Assembly (NCBI GenBank): GCA_903911145.1
Contig: CAIWCD010000041.1
Coordinates: forward strand, 1-64,000
DNA length: 64,000 nucleotides
Direction of reading: 5' to 3'
From: an uncultured delta proteobacterium
GTDB lineage: Bacteria > Myxococcota > Myxococcia > Myxococcales > 40CM-4-68-19
Below the pieces are notes generated by a model. That model searched no databases. It was not told where the DNA came from and was given only the letters and a program-made list of their open reading frames with translations. Every line of letters begins with the position of its first letter. Position 1 is the stretch's first letter. Shown one piece after another: positions 19,689 through 29,400 of this stretch. The position numbers and the translations under genes are program-made.

Positions 19689-20186
19689 CTATTGCTCTCC
19701 AGATGTCTGGGCCGCGAGCACAATCTGCGCACACGCCGAGGCATCGCTGAGGGCATCGTGATGATTCAGCGGAATCTTGAGGTGGCGGCAAACGTCGGGC
19801 AGCCGCGCCGGGTGCAGCTTCCAGGTCCTGCGCGCGAGCTGGACCGTGCAGCGATACGGCAGAGCAGGGGGCGCCATTCCCGCGTCGGCGCAGCACTGGG
19901 CGAGCACCCCGGCATCGAAGCTCGCGTTGTGTGCGGCGATGAACTCGGCGCCCTCGAGGAGCGGGAGCATCGAGCGCCAGACCTCGGCGAACGGGGCCTC
20001 GCGCTCGACGTCCTGCCAGGTAATGCCGTGGATATGTGTGAACTCAAAGAGACGGCTGGGCGGACGAATCAACCGATGCGACTGGGCGGCGATCTTCGCT
20101 CCCTCGACGCGCACGACCGCGAGCGCGCACGCACTGTCCTGCGCGCGGCTCGCTGTCTCGAAATCGATGGCAACGAAGATGCTCAT
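19689..20186 (-). CDS. DnaQ-like 3'-5' exonuclease (DEDDh)
   Basis: 165 aa. It has the three exonuclease motifs: Exo I Asp8-x-Glu10 (AIDFETA), Exo II Asp91 (AHNASFDAGVL) and Exo III His143-x4-Asp148 (HDALSDASA), with DEDDh spacing. It is the size of stand-alone proofreading-type or RNase T-like nucleases and has no extra domain. The substrate (DNA proofreading, repair or RNA) cannot be decided from sequence alone. It lies 11 bases downstream of the oligopeptidase gene on the same strand. Confidence 0.85.
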   Translation of the reverse strand: MSIFVAIDFETASRAQDSACALAVVRVEGAKIAAQSHRLIRPPSRLFEFTHIHGITWQDVEREAPFAEVWRSMLPLLEGAEFIAAHNASFDAGVLAQCCADAGMAPPALPYRCTVQLARRTWKLHPARLPDVCRHLKIPLNHHDALSDASACAQIVLAAQTSGEQ

Positions 20187-20197
20187 GGGATGCGCGA

Positions 20198-22357
20198 TTA
20201 TAGCCCGCGGTGTTTAATCATCGCCGTGATGCTCGGCTCTCGCCCGCGGAACGCGCGATACATCTCGTTGTAATCGGCGCTGTTGCCGCGCGAGAGAATC
20301 AGCTCCCGGAAGCGATCGCCATTCGCACGCGTGAGCCCGCCATTCTCCTCGAACCAGGCATACGCGTCGTCGTCGAGCATCTCTGTCCAGAGATAGGCGT
20401 AATAGCCTGCGGCATATCCATTCGACCAGATATGCAGGAAGTAGCTCGAGCGATAGCGCGGCGGAACCTGCGCGAGATCGAGGTGCGTCTTCTTCAGCGC
20501 GGCTGCCTCGAACTGATCGACGTCCTGCACAGGCGCAGCGGGCCCCAGCGCATGCCACTGCAGATCGAGATCCGCGGCAGCGAGCACCTCGGTGATCGAA
20601 TAGCCCTGGTTAAAACGACCCGCCTTCTTGATCTTCTCCACCAGCGCGGCAGGCATCGGCGCGCCGGTCTTGCTGTGCACCGCATAGTGCGCAAAGACCT
20701 GCGGCTGCAGCGCCCAATGCTCGTTGAACTGCGACGGGAACTCGACGTAATCGCGCGCGACCGCAGTGCCGGAGAGCGTCGGATACATCTGGTTCGCGAA
20801 GAGGCCGTGCAGCCCGTGGCCGAACTCGTGGAACATCGTGCTGACGTCGTCGAAGCTCAGCAGCGCGGGCTGGCCAGGCGCGGGCTTGGTGAAATTGGTG
20901 ACGTTGTAGATGACGGGCTTGGTGCCCGTGAGCTTCGACTGGACGGTATAGATATCCATCCACGCTCCGCCGTTCTTGTTATCCCGCTTGAACGGGTCGG
21001 CGTAGAAGAGCCCGAGCTGCGACCCGTCCTTGTCGAATACGTCGAATACCCGCACATCCGGCTGGTAGACGGGCAGGTCGCGGCGCTCCTTGAAGGTCAA
21101 TCCATAGAGCTGGTTGGCCGCATAGAAGACGCCGTCCTGCAATACCCGGTCATATTCGAAGTAAGGCTTGATCTCCGACTCGTCGAGGTCGAACTTCGCC
21201 TTGCGGACCTGCTCTGCGTAGTAATCCCAATCCCACGGCTCGAGCTTGAATCCGCCCTTCTGGTGGTCAATCACTGCCTGGATATCCGCGGCCTCGCCGC
21301 GCGCCTTGGCCGTCGCGGCCGGGACGAGCTGCGCGAAGAACTTCTCGATCGCGTCGGGAGTCTTCGCCATCTGATCGACGACGCGCCATGCGGCATAGCT
21401 TGGATATCCGAGCAGCGCGGCCTTCTCTGCGCGCAGCTTGGCGATCTGCGCGATTGCGGCGCGCGTATCGTTGGCGTCGTTCTGCTGCGTGCGGGTAATC
21501 GATGCGCGATAGAGCTTCTCGCGCGTTGCACGAACAGAGAGCGAGGCGAGCAGCGGTTGCTGCGTCGTGTTCTGCAGCGCGAGGACCCATTTGCCCTCGA
21601 GGCCGCGCGCCTTGGCCAATGAGGCGGCTGCGTCGAGTTCGGCCGCGGTCAATCCCGCAAGCTCCGCCTTATCGCCAATGACAAGCGCGCCCGCATTGGC
21701 CGCCGCGAGCAGCTGGTTCGTATATTTCGCGTTGAGCGACGCCTCCTCCTCATTCAACTTCTTGAGCCGCGTCTGATCGGCCGCCGAGAGGCGCGCGCCC
21801 GCGAGGACGAACTGCTGCACGTCAACGTCGAGCAGCCGCTTCGCCTCCGCGTCGAGCTTGAGCTTCTCGCGCTGCGCATTGACCGCTTCAATGCGCGCGA
21901 AGAGCTTTGCATTCAAATGAATCGCATCGGCGTGCGCGGCCAGCTTGGGCGCAATCTCCTCTTGCAGCTTCTGCAGCGTCGGATTGGTATTCGCCGACGA
22001 GACGCCATTGAGCACCATGCTGACGCGATTGAGCAGCAGGCCCGTCTTCTCCATCGCGACGATGGTGTTCTCGAATGTGGGCGCTTCCGGATTGTTCGCG
22101 ATCGCGTCGATCTCGGCGAGCTGCTGCTTCATTCCCGCCTCGAGCGCGGGCTGGTAATCGGCGTCGGTGATCTTGTCGAAGGGCGGCGCCTCGAGCGGGA
22201 GCGTGCTCGCGGTGAAGAAGGGATTGGCGCGCGCAGCCTGCGCGGGCGTCGTCGATGCGGGCATGGAATCACTCGAGGTGGGACGCGCCGGTGGCGTCGC
22301 GCAGGACGCGAGAGCGAGCGAGCCAAGGGCGGCATAGGAAGCAAATCGAAACGACAT
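20198..22357 (-). CDS. dcp: M3 family oligopeptidase / peptidyl-dipeptidase, lipoprotein
   Basis: 719 aa, full length for Dcp/oligopeptidase A. A lipoprotein signal ends in LGSLALASC, so unlike cytosolic or periplasmic Dcp this one should be membrane anchored. The zinc-metalloprotease motif HEFGHGLHG lies near residue 509, followed by the M3 segments FPSQFNEHWALQP and FNQGYSITEVLAA, and SYFLHIWSNGYAAGYYAYLWTEM near the end. It cleaves short peptides, in Dcp removing C-terminal dipeptides. The upstream gene on the same strand encodes an exported protein of unknown function. Confidence 0.9.
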   Translation of the reverse strand: MSFRFASYAALGSLALASCATPPARPTSSDSMPASTTPAQAARANPFFTASTLPLEAPPFDKITDADYQPALEAGMKQQLAEIDAIANNPEAPTFENTIVAMEKTGLLLNRVSMVLNGVSSANTNPTLQKLQEEIAPKLAAHADAIHLNAKLFARIEAVNAQREKLKLDAEAKRLLDVDVQQFVLAGARLSAADQTRLKKLNEEEASLNAKYTNQLLAAANAGALVIGDKAELAGLTAAELDAAASLAKARGLEGKWVLALQNTTQQPLLASLSVRATREKLYRASITRTQQNDANDTRAAIAQIAKLRAEKAALLGYPSYAAWRVVDQMAKTPDAIEKFFAQLVPAATAKARGEAADIQAVIDHQKGGFKLEPWDWDYYAEQVRKAKFDLDESEIKPYFEYDRVLQDGVFYAANQLYGLTFKERRDLPVYQPDVRVFDVFDKDGSQLGLFYADPFKRDNKNGGAWMDIYTVQSKLTGTKPVIYNVTNFTKPAPGQPALLSFDDVSTMFHEFGHGLHGLFANQMYPTLSGTAVARDYVEFPSQFNEHWALQPQVFAHYAVHSKTGAPMPAALVEKIKKAGRFNQGYSITEVLAAADLDLQWHALGPAAPVQDVDQFEAAALKKTHLDLAQVPPRYRSSYFLHIWSNGYAAGYYAYLWTEMLDDDAYAWFEENGGLTRANGDRFRELILSRGNSADYNEMYRAFRGREPSITAMIKHRGL

Positions 22358-22463
22358 GGAACCTCACGCGAGGAAGTGGGCCGAACTGCGAGCAGCGCGG
22401 CCGCGCACGTTCCATAGAAGCGCTCGTGAGGTCAAGGTGCAGGCGCGGCGCGATTGTGCTGCG

Positions 22464-23357
22464 CTACTTTTCGTCGCTGGCGATTCGATGATAGATGACG
22501 CCGTTCAAGCGGAGCGTTCCATTCGGCAGGGCGATCAATTCGAGGCGCGGTTCCTTCTCTTCGCTGCTCGGCGCCTGCAGCGTGCGAATCGTTCCGACTA
22601 TCATGCAGTAGTCGCACTTCTTCGATTCCCAATGCACGTACGCGCGCGTCGTTGAATGATCTTCAGTCTGTTCGACGGTGCCCTCGTAAACGGGGAACCC
22701 CCCGTCTGATGCAGAATAGGTTTTTTCCTTCCCGATCACTTCGACCGGCTGGCCTGCAAGACGAATCTTGTCGTTGTCGATCACCAGCGTGTTCTCGTGG
22801 AACCATCGCGCCTTCTTCTTCTCGGGGTTGAGGTTCTCCATCTTTTCCATTCCCCGATACCTGCCTCGCCACGGCGTGGTGACGCTCTGCTTCTGCACAA
22901 CCGCAGGCGTCAGCGCCAGGCACTTCTCCACCGCGGCTTCGAAGATCGGTCGATACCGGCGAGTGATCGCCTTGCCGGAGACCTCCGCAAAGAGATGATT
23001 GCGATGGCGCGTACGGGAGGTCTCATCTGGCGCAGGGCTATCCGTGCGGTCGATCAATAGGTCGAGCCACTTTTCCTCGAGCAGTTGGTCGCGTTCACGG
23101 AGTTCGTTGTCGCTGAGTTCCTTGATCGTGACGTTGTATTCGCGCTCGGCACTCTCTTTCGAGAGAGTCACAATGGTCCGCGTTGAATCGGGCTTCGCGT
23201 CGGCGATCCATGGGTCGCTCTTCGCCAATTCCTTCTGCGCCGCCTCTAGAATCGCCCGGCACGGCGAGGCCCAATCTGTCGACACCGGATCGGCAACCGC
23301 GCTGCTGAGCGGGAAAAGAAAGATGCCGATGGTGAGGATTGGCAGCGCTGGATTCAT
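22464..23357 (-). CDS. Exported protein of unknown function
   Basis: 297 aa with a clear signal peptide (PALPILTIGIFLFPLSSAVA). I do not recognise a family. The N-terminal half is charged and helical (EKWLDLLIDRTD, AEREYNVTIKELSDNELRERDQ). The C-terminal half looks beta-rich (NTLVIDNDKIRLAGQPVEVIGKEKTY, YEGTVEQTEDHSTTRAYVHW, LELIALPNGTLRLNGVIYHRI), a pattern seen in small lipocalin-like or stress-sensing exported domains. Four Cys residues include a CDYC pair that could be redox active. It diverges from eutB. Confidence 0.7.
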   Translation of the reverse strand: MNPALPILTIGIFLFPLSSAVADPVSTDWASPCRAILEAAQKELAKSDPWIADAKPDSTRTIVTLSKESAEREYNVTIKELSDNELRERDQLLEEKWLDLLIDRTDSPAPDETSRTRHRNHLFAEVSGKAITRRYRPIFEAAVEKCLALTPAVVQKQSVTTPWRGRYRGMEKMENLNPEKKKARWFHENTLVIDNDKIRLAGQPVEVIGKEKTYSASDGGFPVYEGTVEQTEDHSTTRAYVHWESKKCDYCMIVGTIRTLQAPSSEEKEPRLELIALPNGTLRLNGVIYHRIASDEK

Positions 23358-23529
23358 GTCTCGGACGATAGGACAAGCAGGCGCGCTCCGATAGGCTCAA
23401 ACCTGTCGTCTGCCCAAACGTTGATTGAGCTCGACACGACTCAAGAACCAAAGCCCAACAGGCAAAGCCCAGACCTGCTCCTGCCGGAGTGAAATCCCCC
23501 TCGCCTTTGTGATAGTCCCTCGCTCGCGT

Positions 23530-24903
23530 ATGAAGCTGACCACCACTCTCTTCGGCGAGTCGTTCACGTTCCGTTCCGTCAAGGACGTGCTCGCTCGCGC
23601 CAACGAGCCGCGCAGCGGCGATCGCCAGGCGGGCATTGCTGCGCGGAGCATGCGCGAGATGGCCGCGGCGAAGTGGCTTGTGGCGCAGATGACCGTGAAG
23701 GACCTGCGCGAGAATCCCGTCGTGCCCTACGAGCAGGACGAGGTCACGCGCATTACCGAGGATGGACTCGACGAGCGGGCCTATCGGGAGGTGAGTGGCT
23801 GGAGCATCGCCGACCTGCGCGAATGGATCCTCGATTCCGAGACGAGCGGCGAGGAGATCGCGCGCATTTCGCACGGGCTGACGGGGGAGGTCGCGGCGGC
23901 GGTCGCGAAGCTGATGAGCAACCTCGATCTCGCGCTCGCAGCGCGCAAGATCCGCGTGGTCGTGCGCTGCAACAACACGCTCGGCCTCGCGGGCCGCCTC
24001 TCGAGCCGACTGCAGCCGAACCATCCGCGCGATTCCGTCGAGGGCGTGATTGCCGCGGTGAAGGACGGCCTGTCGTTCGGCAATGGCGACGCCGTGATTG
24101 GCGTGAATCCCGCGACGGGTTCTGTGCAGGCGACGGTTGATATCCTCAAGGCCGTTAAAGAGTTCATGCGCCGCTTCCGCGTGCCGACGCAGAACTGCGT
24201 GCTCAGCCATCTCTCGGTGCAGATGGAGGCCATCCAGCGCGGGGCTCCGCTCGATCTGATGTTCCAATCGATCGCGGGCAGCGAAGGGGCGAATCGGAAC
24301 TTCGGCATCAGCGTGAAGCTGCTCGACGAGGCTTATGATCTGACGCTGCGCGAAGGGACCGCGCAGGGGCCGAACGTGATGTATTTCGAGACGGGGCAGG
24401 GCACGGCGCTCTCGGCCAATGCGCACCACGGCGCGGATCAACTCGTGATGGAGGCGCGGGCGCATACGCTCGCGCGTCGATATAAGCCGTTCCTCGTCAA
24501 TAGCGTCGTCGGCTTTATTGGCCCCGAGTATCTGCGCAACGCGAAGGAGATCACGCGCGCGGGGCTTGAAGACCATTTCGTCGGCAAGCTGCTCGGCATC
24601 CCGATGGGCTGCGACGCTTGCTATACGAACCACGCTGACGCGGATCAGAACGACCAGGAGAATCTCGAAATGCTCCTGGCGAGCGCGGGCGTGAACTATC
24701 TGATGGGTATTCCGATGGGTGATGACGTCATGCTCAACTACCAGACGACGTCGTTTCATAACAACGCGGCGCTGCGCGAATTGACGGGATTAAGGCCCGC
24801 GCCCGAGTTCGAGCATTGGATGGAAGAGCTGGGTCTCTGGCGCAATGGGCGATTAACGGCGCGGGCCGGAGACGCGTCGGTGTTTACGACGCGGACGGCT
24901 TAA
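23530..24903 (+). CDS. eutB: Ethanolamine ammonia-lyase large subunit
   Basis: 457 aa. The start is set at the ATG at 23530, whose protein begins MKLTTTLFGESFTFRSVKDVL as in EutB; the ORF extends further upstream without family similarity. The whole TIM-barrel chain is present: FGNGDAVIGVNPATGSV, NCVLSHLSVQMEAI, FQSIAGSEGANRNFGI, MYFETGQGTALSANAHHGADQ, and CDACYTNHADADQNDQENLEMLLA. With EutC it converts ethanolamine to acetaldehyde and ammonia using adenosylcobalamin. No Shine-Dalgarno and no recognisable cobalamin riboswitch are seen in the 172 bases upstream. Confidence 0.95.
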   Translation: MKLTTTLFGESFTFRSVKDVLARANEPRSGDRQAGIAARSMREMAAAKWLVAQMTVKDLRENPVVPYEQDEVTRITEDGLDERAYREVSGWSIADLREWILDSETSGEEIARISHGLTGEVAAAVAKLMSNLDLALAARKIRVVVRCNNTLGLAGRLSSRLQPNHPRDSVEGVIAAVKDGLSFGNGDAVIGVNPATGSVQATVDILKAVKEFMRRFRVPTQNCVLSHLSVQMEAIQRGAPLDLMFQSIAGSEGANRNFGISVKLLDEAYDLTLREGTAQGPNVMYFETGQGTALSANAHHGADQLVMEARAHTLARRYKPFLVNSVVGFIGPEYLRNAKEITRAGLEDHFVGKLLGIPMGCDACYTNHADADQNDQENLEMLLASAGVNYLMGIPMGDDVMLNYQTTSFHNNAALRELTGLRPAPEFEHWMEELGLWRNGRLTARAGDASVFTTRTA

Positions 24904-24906
24904 TCA

Positions 24907-25767
24907 ATGGATCTCGATCGAGAGACATTAAAAGAGGCAATCCGCGCCGCGCTGCTCGAGATGGAGCGCGAGGCCCAGCGATCGCCGCGAACTGCGCAGG
25001 TATCGCCGGAAGAGGCTCCGGCGGGGCGTCCTCGACCGCGCCCGCGCGTGCCAGTCTTTGATCCGCACGATCTCGAGGCCGTTCGTAAGGCCTCACCGGC
25101 CCGCCTTGCACAAGGGAGAACCGGCACGCGCTATTTAACGGAAGCTTATGTCGGCCTGCGCGCGGAGCACGCGATCGCGCTCGATGCGGTGCAGAGCGAG
25201 GTCGCTGAATCGCTCCCTGCGCAGCTCGGCTGCATCTCGTTGCAGACCCAATGCAAGACGCGCGAAGAGTATCTGCTGATGCCCGATCACGGCCGCAAGC
25301 TCGACGCGGCGAGCGCGACGAAGCTCGAGAGAGAGGCCTCGCGCAACGTCGACGTGCAGCTGATCTGCGGCGACGGCTTATCGGCCTGGGCTCTCGAGGA
25401 GAACGGTCCGCGGCTGGTGCCGGCATTAAAGGCAGCGATTGAGAGTAAGGGATTAAAAGTCGGGCAGCCGCTCTTCGTGCGCTTTGCGCGCGTCGGCGTG
25501 CAGGACGAGATCGGCGTGCGGACGCAGGCGCGCGCGACGGTCATTCTCGTCGGCGAGCGGCCAGGCCTGGGCACGGGAGATTCGCTCTCGATCTATTCGG
25601 CCTATGCGCCGCGCCTCGGGCAGGACAACGCCGAGAAGGATTGCATCTCGAATATCCGTCCGCAGGGATTGCCGCCCGAGGAGGCCGCGCGTGAATGCGC
25701 TGAACTGCTCGCGCGCTCCTTCGCGGCAGGCGGCGGCGGATTGCATCTGGTGAGAAGCAATCGATGA
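24907..25767 (+). CDS. eutC: Ethanolamine ammonia-lyase small subunit
   Basis: 286 aa, normal length for EutC. Conserved blocks are LTEAYVGLRAEHAIALDAVQSEV (usually LRADHAxAxDAV; here Glu replaces Asp), EYLLMPDHGRKLD, QLICGDGLSAWALEENGPRL, and the cobalamin-binding half VILVGERPGLGTGDSLSIYSAY and DCISNIRPQGLPPEEAA. It completes the B12-dependent lyase with EutB, whose gene ends 3 bases earlier. The last 4 bases overlap eutL. Confidence 0.95.
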   Translation: MDLDRETLKEAIRAALLEMEREAQRSPRTAQVSPEEAPAGRPRPRPRVPVFDPHDLEAVRKASPARLAQGRTGTRYLTEAYVGLRAEHAIALDAVQSEVAESLPAQLGCISLQTQCKTREEYLLMPDHGRKLDAASATKLEREASRNVDVQLICGDGLSAWALEENGPRLVPALKAAIESKGLKVGQPLFVRFARVGVQDEIGVRTQARATVILVGERPGLGTGDSLSIYSAYAPRLGQDNAEKDCISNIRPQGLPPEEAARECAELLARSFAAGGGGLHLVRSNR

Positions 25768-26483
25768 GGCCGCTTGGTTTAACGCAGAATGAGCTGCCGC
25801 CTGATCTGGTCGCGCTGCCTGCAAAGCTTCTCGCCGTTCAATTGATCGAGCAGATCGATGCCCAGTTGGCAACTGCGTTTAATCTCGATCCGGCCCGGCA
25901 CACGTCGATTGGTCTAATCACCTGCGATCAGGACGACGCGCTCTACGCTGCGCTCGATCACTGCACCAAGTTCGCCGAGGTCGATGTCGTCTTTGCCCGC
26001 TCGTTCTATGCCGGTTCCAAACACGCGTCGGGGCCGTTCTCCGGTGAGATCCTCGGCGTGATTGCCGGTGCGCATCCGGATCATATTCGCGAAGCGCTCT
26101 GGGCTCTGCGCGAAGGGCTCTCCGAGGGGATTCAATTCCATACCTTCGCGGGCGACAACCAGCCGGCCTTCTTCGCCCACGTCATCCGCGAGACGGGACG
26201 ATATCTCGCGCCGCTGGCCAATCTAATGCCGGGTGCACCGATGGCTTATCTGATCGCGCCCCCGCTCGAGGCGTCGATTGCCGTTGATGCCGCGCTCAAG
26301 GCTGCCGAAGTGCGCCTCGCGAAATGGATGCCGCCGCCGAGCGAGACGAACTATGCCGGTGCCTATCTCGCAGGGGAACTGCCCGATCTCGAGGCGGCAG
26401 CGATTGCCTTCGTGGAGGCGATCCGCCGCGTGAGCAAGTCACCGCTCGCAGGCTTGCGCCGCCCCGAGCGGTTTCGCCGTTAA
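25764..26483 (+). CDS. eutL: EutL-type trimeric microcompartment shell protein
   Basis: 239 aa. It aligns by eye over its length with EutL, a tandem BMC-T shell protein: IGLITCDQDDALYAALDHCTKFAEVDVVFARSFYAGSKHASGP, FSGEILGVIAGAHPDHIREAL, FHTFAGDNQPAFFAHVIRETGRYL, and PGAPMAYLIAPPLEASIAVDAALKAAEVRLAKWMPPPSETNYAGAYL. EutL forms gated pores in ethanolamine-utilisation compartments and has been reported to bind ethanolamine. No hexameric shell protein, vertex protein, aldehyde dehydrogenase or EutA/H/T gene is in the window. Its start overlaps eutC by 4 bases. Confidence 0.93.
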   Translation: MRPLGLTQNELPPDLVALPAKLLAVQLIEQIDAQLATAFNLDPARHTSIGLITCDQDDALYAALDHCTKFAEVDVVFARSFYAGSKHASGPFSGEILGVIAGAHPDHIREALWALREGLSEGIQFHTFAGDNQPAFFAHVIRETGRYLAPLANLMPGAPMAYLIAPPLEASIAVDAALKAAEVRLAKWMPPPSETNYAGAYLAGELPDLEAAAIAFVEAIRRVSKSPLAGLRRPERFRR

Positions 26484-26498
26484 TCGCGGTCCAATGAA

Positions 26499-29400
26499 TT
26501 AATTCTTCGCTTTCCGGCCCGAGACGCCCTTCCTTGCGGGCGCGCTCTTGCTGCTCTCGTCCGCGCCGGGTGCGGCCTCGAAGACGATCGCGTCGTCGAG
26601 TTGCCCTGCCGCGCGCTCGACGTCAGCGCGGAATCCCGCATAGTCGGTTGGGGTGATTTCCGTGCAGGTTCGTTCGACGCGATCGCGAACGTGCAGCAGA
26701 TTGCCGTCAACCTTCACCTCGCGCGTCGCCACGAAACATCGGCTCTTGACCTCGGCCTGTGCGGGTGGCGTCTTGAGGCGCAATCCCGCGCCCAGCCTGG
26801 CCGTCAGCGACATCGACAGCACACTCGGGATGCCAAGATCGAGCGTGGTCTTGCGCTCGCTGAGCGAGACCATCCGGGCGAGAGAGAAGAGCGCGGGCAG
26901 CTTGAGGCGAGCATGGTCGGCCTCTGCGTTGATCGAGTTCGAGATATCGGCCTCGAACTTGAGCTGAAGCGGATGGGCAAGCTCCTCCGGTTCGCCAATG
27001 GGGCCTGCGTGCAGCAACGTCGAGCGCGGGAAATATTGGCTCATTGCGGCGGAATAGAACTTCTGGGAGAGCACTTCATTGCGCATCATCTGCCGCAGGC
27101 CCGACGCCATCGAACCGCGCAGGCTCTCGATATCCGCAGCGCGCGCGGTCTTCAATGAGTCGATCTCGATTTCGATCGCATGTTCGTCGCGTTGTAATTC
27201 CGGGGCCTGGTATGGAATCTCCTGCCAGCGAAACGCGCCCGTTGCCGGATTGAGCACGAGGCCCAACGCGCCCTGATCGTCGTGGCGAAGATTGCCGATA
27301 TCGAGCGCATCGACGGTGGTGTCGATAAACTGCGAGCCAATGCCCGTCTGCTCTGGGAAGTAGGCAATGGCGTGATTGGAGTGTGGAATCACCACCGACT
27401 TGAATGGCCGCCCGAGACTGTGCGTCGCGAGCACGACGAACTGCCCTTCAATCCCCACTTCTCGTGCGAGGGATATCAATAAGGTCGCCTTATCCTTGCA
27501 ATCACCATATTTGCGCTCGAGGACGACGGTGGCGGCGTGCGGCTGCCACCCTGCGAGAATCGATTCATATTCCTGCTGGTATCGAATCTCCTGCGCGACG
27601 AATCGATAGAGGCGGTCGAGCTTCTCCTGGGGCGCTGTGACTCCGTCCGTCAGCTTGAGCGCGAGCGCGTGGATTTCGGGGTCGGGACGGAACGAGTCGA
27701 GAAGAATCGCACGCTCCCACGCGACGAACTTCTCCCAGTCAGGCAGCGTGCTCGCGGCAACCCATTTGAAGTGCTCATAGGGCGACGGTGTCATCGAGGG
27801 CTCGACGACCTCGGGCGGTGCGTGGCTGACGAAGAAGCGCCGCACATTCCAATCGCCGTCCATTGAATCTTCGCGCGTGACGCCGCTGCTCGTTTCGAAA
27901 GAAACGTTGCGGTCGTGCGAATACAAGAGCGTGTAGCTGGCGCGTTCGGTCTGTCCGCTGAAGCTCGTCAGCGGCACCTGCGCGAAGTATTCACCCTGCA
28001 GCCGCTCCTGGCGGAGCGCGTATTCGATATATCGAAGCACCACTGTCGCGCCGAGTTCGAGCTTGCGGAACCGCACGCCCGTCGTGGTGATTGACGAGGC
28101 CTCCTGCCGATGCCCGTCCGGCTGCACGGCATAGGCCGCGAGCACCTTGTTCTTCCCGTGACGGGGGAGCGCGCGCTGAATCAATTCATCGCGGCCCGTC
28201 TGGGTGAACGCGGTCGCGACGCTGACGACATATCGCTTGCTGCTTCCGTCGCTGTTGAGTTGCACCGTCTCGGTGTCGAGCAGGTGCGCGAGCTGCGCGC
28301 CCGGCATGCGCTCGACCGTCTTCGCGCGCTGGATGGCCGCCTCGATCTCCGCGTCGGTCGGCACATACTTACGCGCCAGATCCGGTTCGTGCGGCTTGAG
28401 GTGGTCGAGCCGCTCGGCGATGAAGCTGTCATTCGGGTTGCGCTCCGCGGCCTGCTCCCAGAGCGGAAGCGCGCGTGCCTGCTGTCCGGCCTCCTCGGCC
28501 AGCACGGCGCGCTGCCGGTAGGGCGTTGCGAGGTCGGGATCCTGGCGGGAGACCGCGAGCAGCGTCGCTTCGCTGCTCGCGGCGTCACCCATCTTTCGCT
28601 GGAGGTTCGCCTTGTCGAGCGCGTGCTGAACGTTCGTCGACTCGAGCGTGAGCAGCCACTCGGTCTCGGAGAGCGCTTGATGCAGCGCGAGCCGGCGTTC
28701 GAATCGATTGCGCATCTCCAACAGCACCGTCTCATTGCCCGGTTCGACTTGCAGGATCTCGCCGTCGAGTTGCGTCGCCTCCCGTTCGTAGCCCTGCGCC
28801 TCGAGGCAGCGCGCGAGATCGACCCGCGCGTTGATGCTGTCGGGCCAGCGCTCGATCGTCGCCGTGAGTTGCGCGCGCCGCTCCTGCTGCCAGCCGCGCG
28901 CTCCGAGCAGCCCCGCGAGCTCGAGCTGCACAGCGCGACTCGACCCGTTGAGCTCTGCCGCGCGCCGCAGGTCGCTCTCGGCCTGATCGTTGAGACCCTT
29001 CTCCCGATAGATCGACGCGCGTCGCAGCAGAAGTTCGGGAGCCGGATGCGCCGCTCCATCGAGCGCCGTCGAGAGCAGATCGAGCGCGTGCTCGAGCTGG
29101 GCATCATCGCGCAGCACGTTCGCCGCGAAGAGGCGCAACAGCACATTCGTGGGCTTCGCCGATGCTGCGGCGCTCAGCCTCTCCGCGGCCTCGTGGACAA
29201 ACCCTCGATGCGCGAGGTCGCGCATCTGCAGCACGCGGTCTCGCGCGCTCGCGGTGCTTCCCTCTGCCGTCGCGTCGACGATCTTCGCCGCGCTGCGATT
29301 CGTGGGTGCGCCGAGTTGCTGCGGCTCTGCACTGTTCGCCTCGAGCGGCAGCGGCTCGCCGCTTTCGTCGGTCAGACGCGCGCTGAAGCTCCATGCCCCT

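Noticed and set aside
19454-19756. 100-residue minus-strand frame between the exonuclease and macA genes
   Set aside because: It ends in a 4-base overlap with macA, which looks like coupling, but it runs far into the exonuclease gene in another frame and most of it is Arg/Pro/Ser-rich shadow sequence. The 231-bp gap probably holds the macA promoter.
23358-23529. Possible cobalamin riboswitch before eutB
   Set aside because: I looked for a conserved B12-box-like element because EutBC uses B12 and found none in these 172 bases.
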